64,000 nucleotides of DNA from Rhizobiales bacterium YIM 77505 (lineage in GTDB: Bacteria; Pseudomonadota; Alphaproteobacteria; Rhizobiales; Beijerinckiaceae), in NCBI GenBank assembly GCA_000745135.1, contig JQNH01000001.1:2666001-2730000 (forward strand), read 5' to 3'. Below are positions 25,916 to 32,597 of this stretch, piece after piece (the stretch's first letter is position 1; each line of letters starts with the position of its first letter). Made by a program: the position numbers and the translations under genes. The notes under the pieces are model-generated. The model was not told the DNA's origin. It ran no database searches and saw only the letters and a program-made list of their open reading frames with translations.

Positions 25916-26545
25916 TCACCGCGTCCCATACATGCGGTCGCCGGCGTCGCCGAGGCCCGGGACGATGTAACCGTGCTCATTGAGATGGCTGTCGATCGCC
26001 GCCGTCCAGATCGGCACGTCCGGGTGAGCGCCACGGAGCTTTTCAATACCCTCGGGCGCTGCAAGCAGGCAGACGAAGCGCAGATCCTTGGCTCCGCGCT
26101 CCTTCAGGCGGTCCACGGCGGCGACGGCGGAGTTCGCCGTGGCCAGCATGGGGTCGAGGACCAGCACGGTGCGGTCGCCGAGGTCGGAGGGCGCCTTGAA
26201 GTAATACTCGATGGCGTGAAGGGTCTCCGGGTCCCGGTAAAGGCCCACATGCGCCACGCGCGCCGACGGCACAAGGGTCAGCATGCCGTCGAGGAAACCA
26301 ACGCCCGCGCGGAGTATCGGCGCGAAAACGAGCTTCTTGCCGGCGATCTGGGGCGCCTTCATGCGCGCCAGCGGCGTCTCGATCTCGATCTCCTCCAACG
26401 GCAGATCGCGGGTCACCTCGTAGCAGAGGAGCATGCCGATCTCGTTGAGGAGTTGCCGGAAGCCTTTGGTCGAGCGTTTGGCCTCCCGCATCAGGGTCAG
26501 CTTGTGCTGAACGAGCGGATGATCGACGACGGTGACGCCTTGCAT
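25916..26545 (-). CDS. upp: Uracil phosphoribosyltransferase
   Basis: A 209-residue PRTase converting uracil and PRPP to UMP. The PRPP loop is [26 protein letters not shown] (about residues 125-150), and the uracil-binding end is [12 protein letters not shown], both diagnostic of Upp. Length is exactly that of E. coli Upp. It lies downstream of URC4 on the same strand, 57 bases away. In the URC uracil-catabolic pathway, Upp makes the UMP that is then degraded, so here it may serve breakdown as well as salvage. Confidence 0.96.
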   Translation of the reverse strand: MQGVTVVDHPLVQHKLTLMREAKRSTKGFRQLLNEIGMLLCYEVTRDLPLEEIEIETPLARMKAPQIAGKKLVFAPILRAGVGFLDGMLTLVPSARVAHVGLYRDPETLHAIEYYFKAPSDLGDRTVLVLDPMLATANSAVAAVDRLKERGAKDLRFVCLLAAPEGIEKLRGAHPDVPIWTAAIDSHLNEHGYIVPGLGDAGDRMYGTR

Positions 26546-26602
26546 GTGGTCCCCCTTGTTGCCGGTGAAAGTCTAGCGCGCGCCGAGGCCGCTGCACCAC
26601 CT

Positions 26603-27856
26603 TCAGAACACGGTGCCATCGCTGACGACCGTCAGCGGCGGCGGACCACCAGGCCGCCTTTCCCTGGCAAGCCGCCGCCCGGCGGCCCAGGTGCCGCCTT
26701 CGAGCACCTTGGCGAGCGGCAGGGTCGCCTCGTCGCGTTGGAGCTTCTCGCGAATGACCGGGGCGAGGCGATCCAGAAGAGCGACCGTCAGGGCACGCCA
26801 CTCAACCACCAGGGGCGAGTCGACGGAGTGCTGGCGCCCGGCGTCGGCCGGATGCTTCAGTTTCAGCACGCCCGCATCGATAAAGAGGCCACCATTGCGA
26901 TACTCCGGCAGACCGGTCAGGCCCCCGACCTCCACAACTCTCACTCCAGCCCATTCCAGTGGCTCGATGAGGGAATAGGCCAGCCACTGCGACAGCTTGT
27001 GGAACGGCACGAGGCCGTCCGTGGCGTCAGGCGCCTTCGCCAGGGGGTGGCGCCAGGTATCGCCAAGATTGATGCCGCCAAGAGCGATCCGGCCGGGCCA
27101 GATGGCGCCGAGATGCAGCAGCAGGGCGCGCAGGATCGCCGGCGCGGGCAACACCCCTGCCGCCGCTTCGTCGGCCAGGAGGTCGAACAACCCCCCGGGG
27201 CGCGGCGCATCGTGGCGCGCGAAGACCTCAGGATGCGCAGCCACCGTTTGTCCGAGCCTGTTGAGCAGCCTCACCCGCCCTTCGAGGCCAAGCAGAGGAT
27301 TGGCGTCGCTGACCTGAAAGCCCCGCACCAACTCCTCCGTCGACAGTGCCATCAAGGCCTCGGCGTCGACCCGGAACGGGTCATCAGGCCGGCTCGAGAA
27401 GGCCCCGCCGATGAACATGTCGAGGCTCGCAATGGCAAGGCCCTCAGAGCGCGAATAGGCTGCGCCCGTGCGACCCTCCGTGTAGCGCCAGTCGGGTCCG
27501 GCGCCGGCATCCAAGAGGACGCTGACAATGGCGAGGTCGAAGGCTGCGCGGGCCATCGCTGCCGTTTCGGCCCAGCCGGCCATGGGTACGATCAGGGCCC
27601 ACCGGTCGAGGCCGCCGGCCGCAAAATGCCGCCAGCGGGCATGGAAGGGGATGTTCAAGTCCGGGTAGGCGTCTCGGATCGTCGCCGCCACCTCTTCCGC
27701 GCATGGCTCGAGGCGGTCGAGATTGATCGTGAACGCCTCAAGACGGCCCGCGAGGCCGTGCTCGAGAAGGTGATGCGCCCTCTCCCGCACGGCTGAGGCG
27801 CTGAGGAGACGATCCGCGGCATCGCGGTCGGAGGAAGAGGTCGGTGGTTCGGTCAC
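26603..27856 (-). CDS. URC4/Urg3 (DUF1688) uracil-catabolism protein
   Basis: A 417-residue protein of the DUF1688 family, known as Urc4 in yeasts, which is required for uracil use as nitrogen source. Signatures: LSASAVRERAHHLLEHG at the start, NIPFHARWRHFAAGG, SEGLAIASLDMFIGGAFSS, PLVVEWRALTVALLD near the end. The biochemical step is not settled. It precedes upp on the same strand, the typical pairing. The GTP-cyclohydrolase-II-like Urc1, the third usual member, is not in the window. Start chosen as GTG at 27856 because the family begins near here; a GTG at 27922 is possible. Neither has a good ribosome site. Confidence 0.87.
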   Translation of the reverse strand: MTEPPTSSSDRDAADRLLSASAVRERAHHLLEHGLAGRLEAFTINLDRLEPCAEEVAATIRDAYPDLNIPFHARWRHFAAGGLDRWALIVPMAGWAETAAMARAAFDLAIVSVLLDAGAGPDWRYTEGRTGAAYSRSEGLAIASLDMFIGGAFSSRPDDPFRVDAEALMALSTEELVRGFQVSDANPLLGLEGRVRLLNRLGQTVAAHPEVFARHDAPRPGGLFDLLADEAAAGVLPAPAILRALLLHLGAIWPGRIALGGINLGDTWRHPLAKAPDATDGLVPFHKLSQWLAYSLIEPLEWAGVRVVEVGGLTGLPEYRNGGLFIDAGVLKLKHPADAGRQHSVDSPLVVEWRALTVALLDRLAPVIREKLQRDEATLPLAKVLEGGTWAAGRRLARERRPGGPPPLTVVSDGTVF

Positions 27857-27933
27857 AAGAGCACCGTCGCGGCTGAAAGGGCTGGTGCACAGATGCCCTA
27901 TCCGGCCGCCACGGCCAAGCACTTCCCTGCACG

Positions 27934-28458
27934 CTATTGAAGTTCCGGCTCGCGCAGCAGGTCGTCGAGGTCAAGGCGGCGTGTGACCATCGCCAGGCGC
28001 CCATCGGGCGTGCGTGGCCATTCTTCCGCCGGTCGGTCACGGTAGAGTTCGAGCCCGTTGTCGTCGGGATCACGCAGGTAGAGGGCCTCGCTCACTCCGT
28101 GGTCGCTGGCCCCGTCGAGGGGGATCCCCGCCGCAAGCAGGCGGCGCAGCGCGTCTGCAAGGGCCGCACGCGTGGGGTAGAGGATGGCGAGGTGGTAGAG
28201 GCCCGTCGTGCCCCGGGGCGGCGGCGAACCACCGCGACTCTGCCAAGTGTTGAGGCCGATGTGGTGATGATAGCCGCCGGCCGCGACAAAAGCCGCCTCC
28301 TCGCCATAGCGCTGCATGAGTTCGAAGCCCAGAACCCCGCAATAGAAGGCAATCGCCCGCTCGAGGTTCGACACCTTCAGATGCACATGCCCGATACGGA
28401 CGGCAGGGTCGATCGGGCGGGATGTCAGGGCCGGCTCGGCCGGTCGAAGAGGGGACAT
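27934..28458 (-). CDS. VOC family (glyoxalase/extradiol dioxygenase-like) protein
   Basis: A 174-residue vicinal-oxygen-chelate protein. The first beta-alpha-beta-beta-beta unit runs IGHVHLKVSNLERAIAFYCGVLGFELM, and the second YHLAILYPTRAALADALRRLLAAGIPLDGASDHGVSEALYLRDPDDNGLELYRDRP. Candidate metal ligands are His in GHVHLKV, His in GLYHLAI and Glu in GLELYRD. This resembles the CatE-like glyoxalase group. Substrate unknown. It lies just upstream of the URC4 gene on the same strand and may share its transcript. Confidence 0.88.
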   Translation of the reverse strand: MSPLRPAEPALTSRPIDPAVRIGHVHLKVSNLERAIAFYCGVLGFELMQRYGEEAAFVAAGGYHHHIGLNTWQSRGGSPPPRGTTGLYHLAILYPTRAALADALRRLLAAGIPLDGASDHGVSEALYLRDPDDNGLELYRDRPAEEWPRTPDGRLAMVTRRLDLDDLLREPELQ

Positions 28459-28560
28459 GGCTGCCTCGCGTCCGCGTCTTGCGGAAGATAAGAAGCGGCC
28501 GGGCCCTCACTCAGGCCCGGCCGCGCAAAGGACTGCTTGCAGCAATGCGCCGATCCACCC

Positions 28561-30456
28561 CTACTCGATCTTCGGCGGCTGGCTGAGATCAAGCCCCGGT
28601 ACGCCGGGCATGTCTCCGCCGCCGGGCGGCCCCAGGTTCTCGAGCAGCCGGTCTATCTTCTGCTGGACGGCCGCCGGGTCGACCTGGGTCGCGCTCGCCT
28701 TGTAGTGCATGACCATCTGCGGGAAGGCGATGACGAGCCCCACCATGATGCACTGGATCACCACGAAGGGCACCGCGCCCCAGTAGATCTGGCCGGTGGT
28801 GACCGGCTCCATGCGCTTGCCCGTCACCCGGTCGATGTAGGGCTCCTTCGCCGCCACCGAGCGCAGGTAGAACAAAGCGAAGCCGAAGGGCGGGTGCATG
28901 AAGCTCGTCTGCATGTTCACGCCGAGCATGACGCCGAGCCAGATGAGGTCGATGCCGAGCTTCTCCGCCGCTGGCCCGATGAGCGGGATGATGATGAAGG
29001 CGAGTTCGAAGAAATCGAGGAAGAAGGCGAGGAGGAAGATGAGAACGTTGATGAAGATCAGGAAGCCGATCTGGCCGCCTGGCAGAGAGGTCAGGAGGTG
29101 CTCGACCCAGATGTGGCCGTTCACCCCGTAGAAGGTGAGCGAGAAGACGCGAGCGCCGATCAGGATGAAGAGCACGAAGGCTGAGAGCTTGGCCGTGGCC
29201 TCCGTCGCCTGGCGGACGATCTCGAAGTTGAAGCGCGCCGGGTTGTTGTCGAGCCGGCGCTTCACGGCCGCCAGCACCAGCGAGCCGAGCGCCCCCATGG
29301 CGCCGCCTTCGGTCGGCGTGGCAAGGCCAATGAAGATCGTGCCGAGCACGAGGAAGATCAGGAGGAGCGGCGGCACCATGACAAAGGTCACCTGCTCCGC
29401 CATCCGCGACATCAGCCGCACGCCGGACATTTTCTCCACGAGGCCGACCACGAATGCATAGATGGTGGCCGCGGCCACCATCTCGACGAAGAGGCCCAGC
29501 GTCGTGGATCCGTGCGTGCGCAGGTAGAACTGCGCCCCGACCAGAATCGCTGCCAGGATCGCTGAGATCGCAACGCGCTTGGCGCCCAGGACCCGGTGCA
29601 TCACCGCGCAGATGAGCGCCACCACGGTCCCCACGCAGATCGTCAGGATGACGAAGTCGGCGCCGGCCTTGGTGTCGGTCTGCGTCATCACGTAGTAGCC
29701 CACGAGCCCGGAGAAGAGCACCAGCACGCCGAGTTGCCACACGCCGCGCGCACCGTCCGGCTCACGATAGCCGATCGCCTCCGGCGGCAGGCCCGGCGCC
29801 GATTTCGGGTAGATGAGCGTCATCAGGAGGACGTAGGCGGCATAAAGGCCGGACAGGACGAGCCCTGGAATGAAGGCGCCCTCGTACATGTCGCCGACCG
29901 AGCGGCCGAGCTGGTCGGCCATGACGATGAGGACGAGCGAAGGCGGGATGATCTGCGCGAGCGTGCCAGAAGCCGCGATGACGCCCGAGGCCAGCCGCCG
30001 GTCATAGCCATAGCGGAGCATGATCGGCAGCGAGATCAGGCCCATGGAGATCACCGACGCGGCGACGACGCCGGTGGTGGCGGCGAGCAGCGCGCCCACG
30101 AAGATGACCGCATAGGCGAGACCGCCGCGCACGGTTCCGAAGAGCTGGCCGATGGTGTCGAGGAGGTCCTCCGCCATGCCGGAGCGCTCGAGGATCAGCC
30201 CCATGAAGGTGAAGAAGGGCACGGCCAGCAGCACCTCGTTCGACATGGTGCCGTAGATGCGCTCGGGCAGCGCTTGCAGAAGAGGCCAGGAGAGCGTGAT
30301 CGTCTGGGGCGCGAGCGGCGCCAGCTCCACAGCGACGACGAAGAACAGGAGCCCGTTGGCAGCAAGCGCAAACGCGACCGGGTATCCGAGCAGAAGGAAG
30401 ACGACGAGCGCCGCGAACATGATCGGCGCGAGGTTCTGGGCGATCAACTCAGCCAT
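28561..30456 (-). CDS. TRAP transporter large permease, extended DctM type
   Basis: A 631-residue inner-membrane protein with well over twelve hydrophobic segments, the large (DctM) subunit of a tripartite ATP-independent periplasmic transporter. LLGYPVAFALAANGL and VPFFTFMGLILERSGMAEDLL at the start, PPSLVLIVMADQLGRSVGDMYEGAFIPG and TPTEGGAMGALGSLVLAA later are DctM motifs. It is about 200 residues longer than ordinary DctM because of extra membrane segments in the middle (about 235-365), as in the mannitol/chloroaromatic subgroup. The C-terminus ends in a Pro/Gly-rich tail. It follows DctQ by 41 bases. Confidence 0.92.
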   Translation of the reverse strand: MAELIAQNLAPIMFAALVVFLLLGYPVAFALAANGLLFFVVAVELAPLAPQTITLSWPLLQALPERIYGTMSNEVLLAVPFFTFMGLILERSGMAEDLLDTIGQLFGTVRGGLAYAVIFVGALLAATTGVVAASVISMGLISLPIMLRYGYDRRLASGVIAASGTLAQIIPPSLVLIVMADQLGRSVGDMYEGAFIPGLVLSGLYAAYVLLMTLIYPKSAPGLPPEAIGYREPDGARGVWQLGVLVLFSGLVGYYVMTQTDTKAGADFVILTICVGTVVALICAVMHRVLGAKRVAISAILAAILVGAQFYLRTHGSTTLGLFVEMVAAATIYAFVVGLVEKMSGVRLMSRMAEQVTFVMVPPLLLIFLVLGTIFIGLATPTEGGAMGALGSLVLAAVKRRLDNNPARFNFEIVRQATEATAKLSAFVLFILIGARVFSLTFYGVNGHIWVEHLLTSLPGGQIGFLIFINVLIFLLAFFLDFFELAFIIIPLIGPAAEKLGIDLIWLGVMLGVNMQTSFMHPPFGFALFYLRSVAAKEPYIDRVTGKRMEPVTTGQIYWGAVPFVVIQCIMVGLVIAFPQMVMHYKASATQVDPAAVQQKIDRLLENLGPPGGGDMPGVPGLDLSQPPKIE

Positions 30457-30497
30457 TGCGGCGAGACTCCGGAAAAGCAGCGGGCCGTGAGCAGGCG

Positions 30498-31124
30498 TTA
30501 CTGAACCTTGGTGACGCCGCTCTGGGGCGGCCTCCCCTCGGCCTCGGCGAGTTCGGCAAGAAGCCGCGCCGCCTCAGCTTCGGCAGCGGCGTGGTGGCCT
30601 CCCGTCCCGGCCGTATCCTCCAGCTCGCCGCGCAGGATGGCCACGCGCTTGATGAGTTCGCTCGCCCACTGAAGGAACAGAAGGAGGAAGCCCACCAGGA
30701 TCATGCCTTTGGCAGGCCAAATGATGAGCCCGCCGGCATTCGAGGAGTATTCGTCCGAGAGGTAGGACCGCCAGAAGAAGGGCCAGGTGACCCAGATCAT
30801 CACCACGAGGAAGGGCAACAGGAAGAAGACATGCCCGAAGACATCCACCCAGTCCCGGCCGCGCTTCGAAAGCTTGTTCGAGAGGATGTCAATGCGGATA
30901 TGCTCGTTGGCCTTGAGCGTCCAGGCCGCACACAGCATGAACACGGCGCCGAAGAGATACCATTGGAGTTCGAGCCACGCATTCGAGGACGTTCCGAACA
31001 CCTTGCGGATGATCGCGTTGACCGCCGAGACAATGACTGCGGCCACGATAGCCCACGCGACGACCTTGCCGATGCGCTCGTTCAGGCCATCGATCGCGCG
31101 GCTAAGACCCAGAAGTGCCGTCAC
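30498..31124 (-). CDS. TRAP transporter small permease (DctQ type)
   Basis: A 208-residue protein with four membrane helices: IGKVVAWAIVAAVIVSAVNAII, WYLFGAVFMLCAAWTL, VFFLLPFLVVMIWVTWPFFW and GMILVGFLLLFLQWASELI. The NAWLELQWYLFG and KANEHIRIDIL segments are DctQ hallmarks. Start is GTG at 31124, with GGAGG ten bases upstream. A C-terminal cytosolic Ala/Glu-rich tail follows. It is the first gene of the dctQ-dctM pair; the solute-binding DctP gene, usually adjacent, is not in the window. Confidence 0.92.
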   Translation of the reverse strand: MTALLGLSRAIDGLNERIGKVVAWAIVAAVIVSAVNAIIRKVFGTSSNAWLELQWYLFGAVFMLCAAWTLKANEHIRIDILSNKLSKRGRDWVDVFGHVFFLLPFLVVMIWVTWPFFWRSYLSDEYSSNAGGLIIWPAKGMILVGFLLLFLQWASELIKRVAILRGELEDTAGTGGHHAAAEAEAARLLAELAEAEGRPPQSGVTKVQ

Positions 31125-31273
31125 GCGCCCCGTCCTCCGTTGCAGCGGGCGCTGCGGCAGACGCGACGCAGCGCATGGCTGACATGTTGTTGGTGAATGG
31201 TTGGCGCGCGTCCTAGCTTATCGGCTCGTTCGAAACAAGCGTTCGCTCCTCGAGCAGCCCGGACCTGCGCGGC

Positions 31274-31444
31274 CTAATTCACCCGCCAGGAGGTCGGCCA
31301 CAAGCCTGCCCGCTCGGCGCTCACAACCAGAAGCGCGAACGCCAAACCAGCCACGACGGCAACGAGGCGGTAGCGTGGGGGCATCCGCCACCCAACCAGC
31401 AGGAGCACCGCAACGAGGGAGACGACTGCGACGGCCCGATCCAT
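31274..31444 (-). CDS. Putative 56-residue two-helix membrane protein
   Basis: A short frame from ATG at 31444 to TAG at 31274. The product has two hydrophobic helices (AVAVVSLVAVLLLVGW, residues 4-19; RLVAVVAGLAFALLVVSA, residues 26-43) separated by a basic turn (RMPPRYR) and a short tail, a layout expected for a real small membrane protein. There is no clear Shine-Dalgarno. It fills part of the 585-base space between dctQ and bfd. I do not know a family. Confidence 0.5.
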   Translation of the reverse strand: MDRAVAVVSLVAVLLLVGWRMPPRYRLVAVVAGLAFALLVVSAERAGLWPTSWRVN

Positions 31445-31620
31445 GAGGACAGTCTAAGCTGTATGGCTCCTCCCATCGAGGCCAAAGAGATGCCCGCGCG
31501 GCCGCTCGGCCTCGGTCGGGCCATCCGGGTTGCCTCGAAACCGTCTCCCTAGCCGCAACCGACTGGCGACCCCTGATGCATCTGCCTCTGACCCCTGTGG
31601 CATCAAACCGCGCCGCCCCG

Positions 31621-31639
31621 CGCCAGCGAAGCGCTGGCG
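31621..31639. repeat. Perfect 8-bp hairpin upstream of bfd
   Basis: CGCCAGCG-AAG-CGCTGGCG, 26 bases before the TTGACG at 31665. No T tract follows on either strand, so it is not a terminator. It may be an operator or chance. The rest of 31445-31660 shows nothing I can support. Confidence 0.35.
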
Positions 31640-31680
31640 TCCATCGCAGGCAGACGCTAAGTAGTTGACGAGAAAGGCAA

Positions 31681-31697
31681 TTTTTAATAGTTCTAAA
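31681..31697 (+). promoter_or_regulatory. Irr/ICE-like iron box upstream of bfd
   Basis: TTTTTAATAGTTCTAAA matches the rhizobial iron control element (TTTAGAA-N3-TTCTAAA) at 12 of 14 half-site positions, with the right half perfect. It lies between a TTGACG (31665-31670) and the GTG start at 31710, so a bound regulator would cover the promoter. Irr is the heme-responsive Fur-family regulator that uses such boxes. The consensus is from memory. Confidence 0.6.
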
Positions 31698-31709
31698 CTG
31701 GGGCCTTCA

Positions 31710-31973
31710 GTGATCGTCTGCTCGTGCAACGTGCTCTCCGACGGCGACGTCCGTCGCTGCCTCAACCCCGGCCCCGACTGCCCTTTGACGCCGGCCCAGG
31801 TCTATCGCTGCCTTGGCTGCCGGCCCGAGTGCGGCCATTGCGCCCGCACCATCCGCGCCATCATGGACCAGGCGCTCGCGGCGGCGAACGACACGACGGC
31901 TCCCCCCTGTGCGCGGGGCTGCTGCAGCGCCGCGTCCATCGCCGCCGGGCTTGCCGCAGAGCCGAGCCTGTGA
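31710..31973 (+). CDS. bfd: Bacterioferritin-associated ferredoxin
   Basis: An 87-residue protein. MIVCSCNVLSDGDVRRCL at the start and CGHCARTIRAIM later supply the CxC and CxxC cysteines of the BFD-type [2Fe-2S] cluster, which passes electrons to bacterioferritin to release stored iron. Extra Cys occur at YRCLGCRPEC and near the C-terminus (CARGCC). Start is GTG at 31710, since homologues begin right at the CxC motif; the ribosome site is weak, GGGG ten bases upstream. bfr follows 93 bases downstream, with its own ICE box between. Confidence 0.88.
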   Translation: MIVCSCNVLSDGDVRRCLNPGPDCPLTPAQVYRCLGCRPECGHCARTIRAIMDQALAAANDTTAPPCARGCCSAASIAAGLAAEPSL

Positions 31974-31984
31974 AAGGCCTCCAA

Positions 31985-32001
31985 TTTAGAGTTCTTCTAA
32001 G
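31985..32001 (+). promoter_or_regulatory. Irr/ICE-like iron box upstream of bfr
   Basis: TTTAGAGTTCTTCTAAG matches TTTAGAA-N3-TTCTAAA at 12 of 14 half-site positions, in an inverted repeat 66 bases before the bfr start. In Rhizobiales, Irr controls bfr through this element. The box lies between bfd and bfr, implying that bfr has its own promoter. Confidence 0.65.
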
Positions 32002-32066
32002 GAACCGATTGCGCTATGTAGGCGTCCTAGCATCTGGGCCAACCTGGCCCGACGCGAGGGACCACC

Positions 32067-32564
32067 ATGAAAGGCGACGCAAAGGTAATTGAGTATCTGA
32101 ACCGCGGGCTGCGTAGCGAGCTCACCGCCGTCAATCAATACTGGCTGCATTACCGGCTTCTCGACAACTGGGGCTACAAGGACCTGGCCAAGAAATGGCG
32201 GGAGGAGTCGATCGAGGAGATGCGCCACGCGGACCGGTTCACGGACCGGATCCTGTTCCTCGAAGGCTTCCCCAACATGCAGGTCCTTGATCCCCTCCGA
32301 ATCGGGCAGAACATCAAGGAGATCCTCGAATGTGACCTCGCGGCCGAACACGAGGCGCGAGAGCTCTATCTCGAGGCCGCGAAGTACTGCGACTCCGTCA
32401 ACGACCGGGTCTCCAAAGACCTGTTCGAGGATCTTGCCGCCGACGAGGAAGGGCACATCGATTTCCTCGAGACACAGCTCACGCTGATCGAACAGATCGG
32501 CGTGCAGCTCTATGCGCAGAAGCATATCGGCGAGCTCGGCGAGGGTGGCACGCCCGGGATGTAA
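32067..32564 (+). CDS. bfr: Bacterioferritin
   Basis: A 165-residue four-helix-bundle iron-storage protein forming a 24-mer. The ferroxidase ligands are visible: Glu in [10 protein letters not shown], Glu and His in IEEMRHAD, Glu in LAAEHEAR, and Glu/His in [11 protein letters not shown]. Met in EEMRHAD is the heme ligand shared by two subunits. The start at 32067 gives the canonical [12 protein letters not shown]. Neighbouring bfd and the iron box upstream fit iron-regulated storage and release. Confidence 0.97.
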   Translation: MKGDAKVIEYLNRGLRSELTAVNQYWLHYRLLDNWGYKDLAKKWREESIEEMRHADRFTDRILFLEGFPNMQVLDPLRIGQNIKEILECDLAAEHEARELYLEAAKYCDSVNDRVSKDLFEDLAADEEGHIDFLETQLTLIEQIGVQLYAQKHIGELGEGGTPGM

Positions 32565-32597
32565 GGGGGCGGGCACGCCTCGGGGCCAGGAGGGCGC

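Noticed and set aside
25973-27796. 607-codon frame on the + strand opposite upp and URC4
   Set aside because: It is the antisense shadow of two convincing genes; composition (Arg/Gly/His-rich) and lack of domains are typical of GC-rich antisense frames.
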